Shown: positions 29,593 through 41,442, counted from the first letter of the stretch. The stretch: DNA of 64,000 nucleotides from Diplonema japonicum (GCA_964019335.1 OZ025673.1:496001-560000), one strand, 5' to 3'. A program made the numbers and translations. The notes: generated from the sequence alone by a model not told the origin.

Positions 29593-30753
29593 TTAAATGT
29601 CATCATCATCAGCCTCCTTCGCGGCGAGGTCGTTCATCTCAGCGTCAACGTCGAACTTCTCGTACTTCTGGTTGTTCTTCTTTGCCTCGATCTCGTTCTT
29701 GTTCTTGTGGAGGGAGTATCCGAGGACGCCGAGGCAGAGGGCCATGAGGAGCCAGAGGAGGAGGAAGACCCAGAGGGACATGCAGAGGGATCCGATCTTG
29801 AGGCCCTCGCAGCACTCTCCGTCGCTGGTGGTTCCGAAGGGTCCCCTCCCCAGCTTGAAGGTGTAGTCCCTCTCGGTCACCCCAGAGTTGTGGTTCGCCA
29901 CCTCCTGCCACACGGTCTCTCCGTCCTTCCCGGGGAGAACTGTCTTCTTGCAGAGCCTGTAGAAGGTCTCCGGCTCCGTTTCCTCTCCCGTCTCCATCAT
30001 GGTGATCCCGCTGAAGGTGACCTCCGACATCCCCCTGTTCGCCCCGCCGTTGTTCTCCCTCCACCCGCTCAAGAACACTCCCTTCTTGCAGACAGCAGAG
30101 GCGTTCGCGCTCGTCCCCTCTCCCCACCCGAGCGCAACCACAGGCTCGTCAACCCCGTTCGTGAACCTGCACTCATCCGAGATCTCAGGGAACTTCGCTC
30201 CCATCTTCTCGCAGCTCGTCTCGTTCTGCACGTTGTCGTTGTAGTAGGCGGGGATCACCACGTACTCGTCGTCAGCGTTGTTCCCGCACCCGATCAGCGT
30301 CAGCGAGAACTTCTTCTCCACCGTCGGCTCGTTCGGGAAGGTTGTGAACATGCGAGGGCCCGAGGGGTAGCACTCCTTCCGCGACGCGATCACCTCCCCG
30401 CAGTCCGCCACCTGCCCCGTCTGGTCCCTGCACACGCACGGGAACTCAGTCCTCCCTCCAGCCCCGCTCGTGCACGACCCGTACTGGCCCTCCTTCCCGC
30501 TGCACCCGAAGTAAGGGAAGTCCTTCCCAGCAGAGCACTCGCTCCCCGCTCGACCGTTGCTGCACCTCCCCGCCCCGTCCATGAAGTACCCCTCCGCACA
30601 AGCCGCGCAAGCCTCCCCGGCCGTCGAGTTCATGTACCCCTGGTGGCACACGCAGCACCCGTCCGCTCCCACGTACGCTCGGTTCTCGTTCACAGGGCAC
30701 TGTCCCTGAACCGATGCCGCCAAACACACTAAACCGAATAGCAGTTTGTTCAT
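29593..30753 (-). CDS. Cysteine-rich type I membrane protein, copy 3 of 5
   Basis: The 386-residue product equals that of copy 1, with a TAA stop. The 5' flank and the start of a repeat array are shared with copy 1 for over 450 nt, whereas the 3' flank (TTCTTCTCGTCAGCGC next to the stop) is unrelated to all other copies. The duplicated block of copies 1 and 3 therefore ends at the stop codon. As in copies 2, 4 and 5, the last Asp codon is GAC. Confidence 0.9.
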   Translation of the reverse strand: MNKLLFGLVCLAASVQGQCPVNENRAYVGADGCCVCHQGYMNSTAGEACAACAEGYFMDGAGRCSNGRAGSECSAGKDFPYFGCSGKEGQYGSCTSGAGGRTEFPCVCRDQTGQVADCGEVIASRKECYPSGPRMFTTFPNEPTVEKKFSLTLIGCGNNADDEYVVIPAYYNDNVQNETSCEKMGAKFPEISDECRFTNGVDEPVVALGWGEGTSANASAVCKKGVFLSGWRENNGGANRGMSEVTFSGITMMETGEETEPETFYRLCKKTVLPGKDGETVWQEVANHNSGVTERDYTFKLGRGPFGTTSDGECCEGLKIGSLCMSLWVFLLLWLLMALCLGVLGYSLHKNKNEIEAKKNNQKYEKFDVDAEMNDLAAKEADDDDI

Positions 30754-31790
30754 TGTTCTTGTTTTTTTTTTTTTTTTTTTTTTTTAGAAAATAAAATGTG
30801 TTTCGTTTGTGTTCCCTTTCTGAGATAAGTTTGTTTGGTTTTGTTTTCTTTGTTTTCAAGTTTTCTTCTTTTTGTCTTGGTTTTGAAAGAGAAAAAAAAA
30901 AAACCCCCCTCCATAACACGGGCTGAAGAACAAAAGGGGCGTGTTCCTTCTTCTTGTGCAGGTCATCATGTCATCCAAGTAAAGTTAAGGTAGAATGGTT
31001 GTTGGTATCAAGAGACACGAAATGCCTTCAAGCCAAATGCCAAGGTTGATAATCACTCATGAGGCCAGAAAGCAAAAACAACAGCTGCAAAGACTCATCC
31101 AAGAAATGTTAAGGTAGAATGGTTGCTGGTATCAAGAAACAAGAATTGCCTTCAAGCCAAATGCCAAAGTTGATAATCATCGGTCCTCTTGAAACAAAGG
31201 TGGTATACAGCTTGCAGGTCTCTCGGGCTATGAGGTGGCAGCTAGACGTACAAAAAAAAAAGGAATAGCTGTGTTATACATCCCTGTGAGACACAATCCA
31301 CCGCACACCCCCCACTATGGGTCGTAAGGGTGCTCATGTCATCCAAGTAAAGTTAAGGTAGAATGGTTGTTGGTATCAAGAGACACGAAATGCCTTCAAG
31401 CCAAATGCCAAGGTTGATAATCACTCATGATCAGCCGCAAAAGGGAAAACGTTCGTATCATTCTTCCTCTGTCTCTCGGGCTATGAGGTGGCAGCTAGAC
31501 GTACAAAGAAAAAGGAATAGCTGTGTTATATACATCCCTGAGCAAGACAAACGGACCCTTGTTTCTATCATCAATTGAAAGAACAGCCAAAGACTCATCC
31601 AAGAATAATTAAGGTAGAATGGTTGTTTGGTATCAATAAACACGAATGTCTTCAAGCCAAATGCCAAAGTTGATAATCATCGGTCTTTTCTCCTTTCACT
31701 AAAGTTTGGCTCTCGGGCTATGAGGTGGCAGCTAGACGTACAAAGAAAAAGGAATAGCTGTGTTATATACATCCCTGAGCAAGACGAACA
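30754..31790. repeat. Duplicated 5' flank and tandem array 2
   Basis: This is the shorter paralogue of array 1. Four element-1 copies start near 30989, 31113, 31357 and 31613 (spacings 124, 244 and 256), and three element-2 copies follow at about 31220, 31475 and 31715. The spacings match array 1 except that the 510-nt interval and its insert are absent, so array 1 has gained or array 2 has lost sequence since the duplication. Sequence beyond about 31790 has no match in array 1. Confidence 0.85.
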
Positions 31791-33422
31791 GTTCCCCTTC
31801 TTACAGCAAGGCAGATCTATGGGTGGAAACTAAGAACAGCGGTATCAAAGGTGCGGAGTGATGATCACAATAGCACCACCACTGGGGGCTGTGCTCTATG
31901 AGGCCACTCCTACCGCAGCACTACTCAAACCAACCAGAAATTAAAACTCGAAACAAAAGGGAAAACGTACACCCCGACCCCCGACCCCCCCCTCATTCAA
32001 CATCCTTTATAAGGGACGTAATTTTTTTGGATTGAGATGAGATGAGTTCCCGTAATGGAACTCAGGCGGGTTTCTGGTCCACGACAGATATTTCGGTGGT
32101 TCACTTCGGAAGTACAGGTAATATAACAAAGAAAAAAAAAAAAAAATACCATCGTGTTTTTTTTCTTCTTTTTTTTAACGAATAAGAAAGGGAAATGGGA
32201 GGAGAAAAAAAAAGGGGGGAGGACTGCCTGTGCCCTTTAACTGTACTATGTTTGTATTACAGGAGGGGGGGGGGGGGGGGGGGGGGGGCTTAGAAGAACA
32301 AAAATTGACAATAAAAAAAGAGCATATAGAAAGTGAAAGTGAGAGATAGAGAGGGCTGTAGTAGTTGTCAATTCTTAACACAGAGTGATCAGAGAAATCC
32401 ACAGGTTGTATTGGCCTCAGCTTTCTTGGTCGTGTTGGTAATATGAGAGGCCGGCGCTCTCCTTTACTCAAGAAAAGAGCACTGAAGAAAAAAAAGGGGG
32501 GGGTGCATTTCCGTGTGAAAAAACCTTTTTAGAAGGAGTGAAGTTCCAGCGGAAGGGGGGGGTAAGGTGTAAAATTAAAAAAACCCCTTCCATCGATTTC
32601 CCCACCTTCTTCTTTCTCTTCTTCTTTGCTTCTTTTGACCTTTATATCATTAGAACAAAACTGCAGTCTTTTACATGAAAATCAGTCCAGATTTTCACTT
32701 CTTGGATGTGAATAATTTTATATAAAAAAAAAGGAGGAGAAATGAAAAAAAAAGGAAAATAAGTCGTAGATGAAAACTGAGCCTGAGCGGGTAATAAAGG
32801 GGGGGGGGGGGGGGGGGGGGTCACTTCACGGAGTGGAACTGTATCTAGCTTCTGAGGCCATTCCAACCCTTAAAAGTGGGAACAAAGTGCTTAACTTCAC
32901 CTTCATCTACCCCGGCAGTTTTTCCGCCTATGTGCCCATCGGCTTCCTTGTGTGGGCTCTGGTCCAAGTACTGTAAGGAACTGCACACCTTGAGGTGCCG
33001 TGAGCGGAGATGAATGATTGGGTGAAATATATATTAAAAAAAAACTTTTTCTCCCGTGTAATAAAAATAGCTCATTCCTTTTTTCTTTTTTTTCTTTTTT
33101 CCCCACTCGCCTTCTTCTCCTCTCCCCTCCCCAAGAAAAAGTGAAAATTCTTTGCTCGGCACTAAAGAATGACAATTTTTTTGTTTTGTTTTGTTTTGGA
33201 TTCACTTTTTTTTTTTTTTTTTTTTTTTCCTCTTTTGCTAAGAATTCAAAGCAGATGTACCATTGGTTCTTTTTGTGTATTTTTTTTTTTTTTTGCTTTT
33301 TTTTTTCTTTTTTTTTTTTCCCTTCCCTCCCAACCCATCCTTTTTCTGTTCTTCCCCCTCCCCTCCCCTTTTCTTTCAAAGGAGCTAAAGAAAACTTCTT
33401 TTTGCCACTAACATTGTGTTAA

Positions 33423-33459
<37 letters not shown>

Positions 33460-34095
33460 ATACATCACGTAGTCAAGAAGTAGCGAATAAAACGCAACTC
33501 GAAGATGTACATGGGGACACAAGGTGAATAATTATAGACATTAAGAGAAAACTAAATGAAAATGAACGGGAAAAAAAAAGGGAGGAGAAGTTAACGGAAG
33601 GGAAAAGTGACACACCGTGGTGTTTTCCATCATATTAACTTTTTAGCCCCCTTGCAGTTTTCTTTTTTTTTTTTCTTTTTCTTTTTTGCGAGATGTTGGG
33701 GAGGGTGAGAGTAAACAGTTTTCGTTGCAAGAAAAAAGCAACGGAGAGGGAGGGGGGACGAAAAAAAAAAAAAGAATTCATAACGAGCAATACCTTCGAG
33801 ACACGGGTGGGAAAGAGGGAATAAAATATAGGGTCCAAACCTTGGCCTGTCATAGATCTTAGGCTCATACGTGTCTTCCCCTTCCCCCCTTTTTTCTTCT
33901 TCTTTGGGTTTTTGTGGATATTTTTGGTACTATAAGGATAGGATACCCCCCAGTACCATTGTTTGCTCGAATAACGAAGAGCTAAGCTCTAGCCTCTTGC
34001 CAAGTGGGATTCTACTTGTGCAAAAGCATTTCATCTCGCAAGGATAAAAATAGTTAAAAGCAGGGGGATGGTTTAGTCAGTCTAGTCGCAATTTT
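31791..34095. other. Low-complexity spacer
   Basis: About 2.3 kb. The first 200 nt are of normal complexity but have no recognisable gene. After that come G runs (32265-32288, 32800-32820), T runs (33207-33228, 33427-33457) and A/T-rich DNA. A plus-strand frame at 32822-32973 ends in a hydrophobic stretch (SAYVPIGFLVWALVQVL) but starts inside a G run, so I do not call it. No tRNA-like fold seen. Confidence 0.55.
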
Positions 34096-35256
34096 TTAAA
34101 TGTCATCATCATCAGCCTCCTTCGCGGCGAGGTCGTTCATCTCAGCGTCAACGTCGAACTTCTCGTACTTCTGGTTGTTCTTCTTTGCCTCGATCTCGTT
34201 CTTGTTCTTGTGGAGGGAGTATCCGAGGACGCCGAGGCAGAGGGCCATGAGGAGCCAGAGGAGGAGGAAGACCCAGAGGGACATGCAGAGGGATCCGATC
34301 TTGAGGCCCTCGCAGCACTCTCCGTCGCTGGTGGTTCCGAAGGGTCCCCTCCCCAGCTTGAAGGTGTAGTCCCTCTCGGTCACCCCAGAGTTGTGGTTCG
34401 CCACCTCCTGCCACACGGTCTCTCCGTCCTTCCCGGGGAGAACTGTCTTCTTGCAGAGCCTGTAGAAGGTCTCCGGCTCCGTTTCCTCTCCCGTCTCCAT
34501 CATGGTGATCCCGCTGAAGGTGACCTCCGACATCCCCCTGTTCGCCCCGCCGTTGTTCTCCCTCCACCCGCTCAAGAACACTCCCTTCTTGCAGACAGCA
34601 GAGGCGTTCGCGCTCGTCCCCTCTCCCCACCCGAGCGCAACCACAGGCTCGTCAACCCCGTTCGTGAACCTGCACTCATCCGAGATCTCAGGGAACTTCG
34701 CTCCCATCTTCTCGCAGCTCGTCTCGTTCTGCACGTTGTCGTTGTAGTAGGCGGGGATCACCACGTACTCGTCGTCAGCGTTGTTCCCGCACCCGATCAG
34801 CGTCAGCGAGAACTTCTTCTCCACCGTCGGCTCGTTCGGGAAGGTTGTGAACATGCGAGGGCCCGAGGGGTAGCACTCCTTCCGCGACGCGATCACCTCC
34901 CCGCAGTCCGCCACCTGCCCCGTCTGGTCCCTGCACACGCACGGGAACTCAGTCCTCCCTCCAGCCCCGCTCGTGCACGACCCGTACTGGCCCTCCTTCC
35001 CGCTGCACCCGAAGTAAGGGAAGTCCTTCCCAGCAGAGCACTCGCTCCCCGCTCGACCGTTGCTGCACCTCCCCGCCCCGTCCATGAAGTACCCCTCCGC
35101 ACAAGCCGCGCAAGCCTCCCCGGCCGTCGAGTTCATGTACCCCTGGTGGCACACGCAGCACCCGTCCGCTCCCACGTACGCTCGGTTCTCGTTCACAGGG
35201 CACTGTCCCTGAACCGATGCCGCCAAACACACTAAACCGAATAGCAGTTTGTTCAT
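34096..35256 (-). CDS. Cysteine-rich type I membrane protein, copy 4 of 5
   Basis: Same 386-residue product and a TAA stop. The ATG at 35256 is used; the frame is open to 35385, but the added residues are not shared. Immediately upstream only the leader AAGAACA before the ATG is shared with copies 1 and 3, and further out the sequence differs. The 3' flank is unique. This copy lies about 400 nt downstream of the PDI-like gene. Confidence 0.9.
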   Translation of the reverse strand: MNKLLFGLVCLAASVQGQCPVNENRAYVGADGCCVCHQGYMNSTAGEACAACAEGYFMDGAGRCSNGRAGSECSAGKDFPYFGCSGKEGQYGSCTSGAGGRTEFPCVCRDQTGQVADCGEVIASRKECYPSGPRMFTTFPNEPTVEKKFSLTLIGCGNNADDEYVVIPAYYNDNVQNETSCEKMGAKFPEISDECRFTNGVDEPVVALGWGEGTSANASAVCKKGVFLSGWRENNGGANRGMSEVTFSGITMMETGEETEPETFYRLCKKTVLPGKDGETVWQEVANHNSGVTERDYTFKLGRGPFGTTSDGECCEGLKIGSLCMSLWVFLLLWLLMALCLGVLGYSLHKNKNEIEAKKNNQKYEKFDVDAEMNDLAAKEADDDDI

Positions 35257-35393
35257 TGTTCTTTTTTTAACCAAGACACTGAGGTCATTAAAGGTACAAG
35301 AAGTGGGCAAATAAGAATAAAAATCCAAGAACACCCATCGAGCCAAAGAAGAAAAAAAGAAAGGAACCAAAAAAAAAGAACCCATAGAGAATG

Positions 35394-35426
<33 letters not shown>

Positions 35427-35652
35427 GTACTCCTTTTTGTTGGCGTAGCGCTTTTGGGAAAAGCTAAAGGAAAAAAAGAAAAAAGGGGGGGAGACAAAGG
35501 GGGCGAAAAGAAAAAGAAAAAAAAGGGGGGGATAAAAAAAATAAACGTTCACATAAAAAAAAAAGAAACACTAACTCTTTTTTTTTTTTTTTTAAAATTT
35601 TTTTTATGCTAATTTATTTTTTATTTTATTTTTTTTTTTTTTTAAATTCTGT
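35257..35652. other. A/T-rich spacer
   Basis: Mostly T, A and G runs between copy 4 and the PDI-like gene, including a T run at 35397-35424. No coding frame or RNA-like structure was recognised. Confidence 0.6.
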
Positions 35653-36285
35653 TCAAGCCTGGAGCTGGGACAGAATGGCGACACGCTGGGCCCACCACTG
35701 CTTGAGCTCGGCCTTCATGCTCTTGCCCTTCATGTTGGAAAGGCGTGTGAACTGCTTGGAAATCTCATCAGCTCCCTTTGCCTTCATCTTGGCAATGTAC
35801 TCCTTCTCCTTCTCAGAGCAGCCCTCACCGTCGGCAACCTGTAAACATTATTTTTCCCCCTTTTTTTTTTTTTTTTTTTTTTTTTTTCCCATTACCTGAC
35901 ACTTGACCTCAAGGTTCTCCTCAACAAAGGACTTCATGGCATCGTAACTCCTGCCGCTGTTGTACTCCTGGGCCTCAGTGCCCGTTGCTTGTGTGAAGTA
36001 TTTCAGGGTGGGGTATCCCTGGACTCCGTACTTTGAGCCGAGTTCACTGTGGATAGTGGCATCCACATCACCGATCACCACAGAGCTGGAAGACGCGTAC
36101 TCCTCGCCAAGCTTCTCGTAGTCAGGGGCCATGTTCTTGCAGTGGCCGCACCACGGGGCGTAGAACTTCACAAGAACATTCTTGCCGGAGTTGAAGACGA
36201 TCTCCTCGAAGTTGTCAGCCGTCAGTACCACAGACCCTGCAGAGGCCATCGCCACACACATGCTCAGAACAGCAAGACGCGCCAT
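35653..36285 (-). CDS. Single-thioredoxin-domain PDI-like protein (2 exons)
   Basis: Oxidoreductase of the secretory pathway. Exons 35896-36285 and 35653-35838 (57-nt intron, GTAATG donor) give 191 residues. Features in order: a signal peptide (1-16, ARLAVLSMCVAMASAG); a thioredoxin fold with active site WCGHC at 45-49 in FYAPWCGHCKNMAPDYEKLG; cis-Pro at 92 in GVQGYPTLKYF; and a C-terminal helical segment (CSEKEKEYIAKMKAKG to QWWAQRVAILSQLQA) like the ERp29/P5-type D domain. Both CxxC cysteines are present, so it should be redox-active. There is no KDEL-like ending, so ER retention is uncertain. It is much shorter than classical two-domain PDI (about 500 residues) but similar to small single-domain protist PDIs. 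Confidence 0.9.
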
Positions 36286-36497
36286 TTTTTTTTTTTTTTT
36301 CCCTTCGTTCCTTTTTTTTTTTTTTGGTTGAAATTTAAAAAAAATAAATAAATAAATAAAGGAGGGGGGGGGGGAGAAAACTAAAATTTGATGTAAAAGA
36401 GAAGAAAAAAAAAAGTAAAAAAAATAATAATAATTCACGGGGGGGAAAAAGAAAGTTTCTAGATTCTTTTCATCTTCTTTTTTTTTTCTTTTTTTTG
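36286..36497. other. Short spacer up to assembly gap
   Basis: Runs of T and A, an AAAT microsatellite at 36338-36360 and a G run at 36364-36374 lie upstream of the PDI-like start codon. No gene seen. Confidence 0.6.
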
Positions 36498-36697
36498 NNN
36501 NNNNNNNNNNNNNNNNNNNNNNNNNNNNNNNNNNNNNNNNNNNNNNNNNNNNNNNNNNNNNNNNNNNNNNNNNNNNNNNNNNNNNNNNNNNNNNNNNNNN
36601 NNNNNNNNNNNNNNNNNNNNNNNNNNNNNNNNNNNNNNNNNNNNNNNNNNNNNNNNNNNNNNNNNNNNNNNNNNNNNNNNNNNNNNNNNNNNNNNNN
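36498..36697. other. Assembly gap (200 N)
   Basis: Exactly 200 unknown bases, which probably represents a scaffold gap of unknown true length. Frames running through it are meaningless. Confidence 0.98.
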
Positions 36698-36881
36698 TTG
36701 GGAAAGAACTTTGGGGAGTGACTGGGACTGAACCCCACCAGTTGAGAAAGGGGTTCCTGCAGGTTGCAGCATTATGCCCAACTTTTCTGCAGTTGCTGCA
36801 CATATTCTTCCCCTCCCCCTCACTCCGCTTCCTCTTCGCCGGCCTGCCTATTTGTGACTTTGTCACGATTGGTGCCTGAGG
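36698..36881 (-). pseudogene. Zinc-knuckle fragment, probable transposase C-terminus
   Basis: In the minus frame, sequence runs from WPQAPIVTKSQIGRPAKRK through CSNCRKVGHNAATC to PVTPQSSFP and then into the gap. A basic GRPxKRKR stretch followed by a CCHC knuckle (C-x2-C-x4-H-x4-C) is typical of the C-terminus of MULE-type DDE transposases, and also of some other DNA-binding proteins. There is no in-frame ATG, a stop lies about 15 nt upstream of this stretch, and a run of about 25 G follows. I read it as a truncated relic whose remainder may be in the gap or lost. Confidence 0.5.
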
Positions 36882-37084
36882 CCATCCTTCACGTTTTCAC
36901 AGGCAGAAGGGGGGCGGGGGGGGGGGGGGGGGGGGGGTGGAGAAGTACATCAGACGCCATGCAGAGACCTTGAGGTACTCTGCGACTGGTCTGATGTGTC
37001 TTTTGAAACCTTGCGGGCCACAGTGCAGATGTGGACACAAGGTATACCCAAATACCGAAAATGCAAAAAAAATTCAAAATTTCG

Positions 37085-37385
37085 AAAAACTAAAAATAGG
37101 AAGGTTACTAACTATAGAAAGGTTTCATGGGAGAGTGGAAAAAAAGTTCAGGGTTACCGTGGGTGGCGGAAAAAAAAGTTATAGGTTACCGTACTTGGTG
37201 GAAAAAAAGTTCCAACATACATGGTTTAGGGGAAATAAGATTAGGTTACCGTGGACAGTGGAAACTTTATTAAAAAAAAACCGTTTTGGTGGAAAAAAAA
37301 GTTCCAAGTTACCGTGAATAGAGGTAAAAATTCTGCTTACAGTACTTGGTGGAAAAAAGTTATTTGCTCACCGTGAACGGTGGTT
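37085..37385. repeat. Degenerate short tandem repeat
   Basis: About eight imperfect units of 33-42 nt share the cores GGTTACCGTG and GTGGAAAAAAAGTT, with variable sequence between (for example near 37154, 37185, 37242 and 37305). Units are diverged, which suggests an old satellite or the remains of a terminal repeat of the neighbouring transposon-like fragment. Confidence 0.65.
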
Positions 37386-37444
37386 TTCTCTTTTTTTTTT
37401 TCTTCCCCCACTCCTCTTCCTGTTATTCGTTCTCAACCGATCAA

Positions 37445-37483
<39 letters not shown>

Positions 37484-39412
37484 AAGTACTCCGCATAATT
37501 CAACTACAGCATAAAACTCTTTAAAGCTTTATCCACCTACCCCCCTCCTCCCCTATTTTTCTTGCATGCGAATAATAAATAAAGAATACATTCCCTTTTT
37601 AACCATCAAAGCAACTACCCAGTAATTTTATTTTTGACCCCACGAACTGCGACCAAGGAAGAAAAAAAAAATCAGATTTTCTTTTACCAGCTGGTGCTAC
37701 AGTAAAAAAGAAATTGGGAGGGGTGTGACCAAACCAGACAGCTCTCAGTTTCAGTCAAAGTAAAGGGAAAAAAAAAAAAAAATAGTTGCCAAATGGTTAG
37801 AAGTAAGAAGAAGAAAGAAAGAAAACCCGAATAAAGAAGAAGAAGCATCTAAACAAACTGCAGGGGGGGGGGGGGGGGGGGACAAAGAATACCCGTGTTT
37901 CAAATAAATAAGCTATGGGGGGGAAAATTATTTTTTGTCTCCTGATACTGCAAAAAGAAAAGATGTGGAAGGGGGTGGGGGGGAGTGAGATTGTACACAA
38001 CACTTTCGCCTTACCAATGCGTGAGTTTTTTTTTTTTTTTTCCGCCAGCCTTTTTTTTTCCCCCCCCTTTTTTTTTTTCTGTATTTCGTCAGGATGCCGA
38101 ATTTTTAAAGTTTCTTTTTTTTTCTTGCCAGGCAAGGGGGGGTTTTTTTTTGTTTCCTTTTTTTTTTTTTTTTTTTTTTTTTTTTCTTCCTAACTTTTCC
38201 TCAATTCAGGCTAGATTTGTAACAAAAAAAAACCCCCCTCCACCAAAAAAAAAAAGAAGGAAAAAAGATCACTGAGAAAGGAGTGCATGTAGATACACCG
38301 CAAAAAAAAAAAAAAAAAGAAGAGCTTTTTATTATTATTATTTTTAAAAGGAGGCGCAGAAGGCAGTCACCCTTTGTTGCTTTTTTTTTCTCTTTTTTTT
38401 TATATTATTGTTGTAATTCTCAATCGCAAAAAGCATATCAGCCCCCTCCCCCCTTGCTCCACCACTAGACACAAGAATTCACTATGACAGAAAACAGCGT
38501 GTTAAAAGATTTTAGAGGACACAGCACCAGGGGGCTGCGAGTGATCATTTCGCAGAACAGTCCTGCTGCAGTAATGGCCGTGTTTTAAAGAGGGGGGGTA
38601 AAAAAAAAGAACCCCCATTTTCTTCTTATTTTCCGCCTCTTTCGCCGCCTTCAAGAGCAAGACACACACAGAAATTTCAATGTAGCTAACAATGGAGTGA
38701 AGGAGGGGGGGGGGTATGGTGTGACACGGCATATTCTTTGTAGTGCTTCGGACACTTTCTTGTTTTTTTTTCTTTTTTCCTTTTTTTTTTCCCCCCTCAC
38801 CCCCCTCCTCCACCCCCTTTTTCTTTTTTTGGTATCGACATACCCGCCAGCTCCAAGAAATTTCTCACAGCAAGCAGTCCGACTGTACCAAGGGAGGGAA
38901 CCACCCAGAAAAAAAAGGGGAGGGGGGGGGGGGGGGGGGGAACACAAAAAATTTAAAAAAAAAAAAAAAAAAAGTGCGAAGTGCGTTGAAGTGTGTTAAA
39001 TGATGCGCATGCACCAACTGAAAAAAAAAAAAACTAACCTGCCGACTGCTAGAGACAAAGGACGGAAACACTCTGGATCAGCGCGATTAGTTGTTTCTCT
39101 GTTTTGAAAAAAAAAAAAAAAAAAGTTGGCGTCCACAAGCGTTTCAGCAGGTGGGTCTGCAGAAAGGCCTTGCTTTGCCAACCGTAAAAAACAAAACAAA
39201 AAAAAAAAAAGAGGAGGGGTGTGTCCAAGAAAAAAAAAAAAAAAAGGAATATATGGGCACCCACGAAAATATAGAAAGATTAGGAAGAAAGATAAGGCTC
39301 GACTGCATTGGTTATTATCCGTGTTGCAGCACAAAAAATTGAATTAATCACGCTTTTGAGAAGAAAGAAAGCAGGACAAATCAGGCCAGTTTGACACACA
39401 CCAATTATGAAC

Positions 39413-39469
<57 letters not shown>

Positions 39470-40556
39470 AGAATAACTACAAACACGGCAAACAAATGAG
39501 ATTTGGACTTTTTTTTCAAAAATTGAAAAATTCAAAATCCGGGACTGAGTTTGTAGGTTTTTTTTTCTCTTTTTTTTTTTTTTTCTCTTATTCTTTCCCC
39601 CCTTAACATATTGCGTTGTGGGCCCTGACCATCTCCTGTCCTGTTCTCCTCCCAAAGGGGAAATATAAAATTAAAAAAAAAAAAAAAGGAAAAAGAAAGG
39701 CTGTGATAATCTCAGAGGAGGAAAATCCCTTCTTCCCCTCCCTTTGACGATAAGACGAGCCCTTATATGGTTTTTTTTTTTTTTTTTTTTTTCTTTTTCT
39801 TTTTTAAATAATGACAACAGACCAGAACAAGGCCTTCCCTTATTACCTGAAAGTAAATAAGAAGAAGAAATACGAATTTAAAAGAAAATTTTATTAGCCA
39901 CACAAATTCAAATCATTGCATTCATTGTGTGCTCAAAGGGGGGGGGGGGGGGGGATAAGGAGAGGAAGGGATGTTAGATACAATTAGTACTTTCTTCGTT
40001 AAATAGTTAGATAAACCTACTTCTTTTAGTTTCTTCTTTTCTTTCTTTTGCCCCCTCCCCCCATCTTCTCTTTCAGTCCTGCACCTGAAAATTCAGAAAC
40101 CTTAAAGAAGATTTAGAATTTTATTTTTCGAATGAAATACCGTTGCAAAGAAATGTTTGAAATTTCCAAAAAAAAAAAAAAAAAAAAAAAGAAAAAAAAA
40201 CCTTTAATGTACTGAGTTTCTTTTTTTTTTTTTTTTTTTTTCCATAGCTTTACTATTTTGATTATTCTCAATACCGTTAGGGAAAAGCAAACAGGAAACG
40301 AATATAATCGACTTTCTGCATGTGGGGGGGGGGGGGGGGGGGGGGGTTGTGTTTTGTGTGTTTTTTCAATTCTCTTTTTATTTCCTTTTTTAAAAAAAAA
40401 GCCCCCCTCTTCCACCAAGAAGAGGGAAAATAGAAATGGTGCCCTCCTCAAAGGCACTTTACTAAGGGCTTTTATAATTATTCTTTTTTTTTTCCCTTTT
40501 TTTTTTTTTATCCAGACTGTTGAAAAATTCTCGATGCAAAAGGAGAAGACAGAGGG

Positions 40557-40594
<38 letters not shown>

Positions 40595-41442
40595 CATCAC
40601 TTTCTTAAAGGATGTGACCAACACAAGGGGATTTTCTTTTTTTCTCCCTCTCAAGGTCAGGACTGCTAATCATAAAGATGAGGAGAAAAAAAAGGGGGGA
40701 GGGGGAGTAGGGTGGAGAAAGAGACAAGAAAAAAAAAGAATTGCGTATAACTGTCCCCCTTCTATTTTTTATTCTTTTCCTTTTTTTCTTCTTCTTCTTT
40801 TTTTTTTTTTACTCGGGCTCTCTTCCTGTAAGTTTTGTACTTTCGCATTAATTGGACTGCCGCCATTCAGGGAACAAGGGACGGGGGAGAGGGGTAAGGA
40901 GGAAAACATAGAAATCAGTAGAAGACAGAAAAAAGAGAGAAGAAAAAAAAAAGGGCAAACAAGAAAAAAACAAGCTGCAAACAAAAAAAAACCTACAGGG
41001 GACCTAAAATCGGCGAATTTTCCCCTGACTTTTTCGATTTTTTTTTTTTTTTTTTTTTTTTTTTCCCGTTCCCTCTTCAGTTTTCTTTTTTGTTTTCTCT
41101 CTTCTGTCTTCTAATTTTCTGTTGTGTTTTTTTTCTTCTTTTTTTTTCTTTTACAGTTTTCTTTTTCGTTAATTGTCTTGTATGTGGTGTGGAAAGAAAA
41201 AAAAGAACAAAAAGAAAAAGAAAAAAAAAGAAAGAAAATGGGGATTTGATTGCAACACTAGGTGGCGTTAAGTGTGCAATGAAGCACGAACTACCTACTT
41301 GATTACAGGGGGCGCTCCTCGGCCGAGCAGTAGAAAAAAAAGGGGGGAGGAGAGTGGGGGAGGGAAGAGAGGGAGAATAAGAAAAAGTAGACAAGAAATA
41401 AAGAAAAGTAATACACGCTCACAACTCGGAGAACACAAAGGG

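Noticed and set aside
32822-32973. Plus-strand hydrophobic frame (SAYVPIGFLVWALVQVL)
   Set aside because: Begins within a G run, has no proper start and no homologue recognised; too short to support.
35848-36866. Frames running through the N gap
   Set aside because: Residues are undefined and the real gap length is unknown. Only the parts outside the gap were used.
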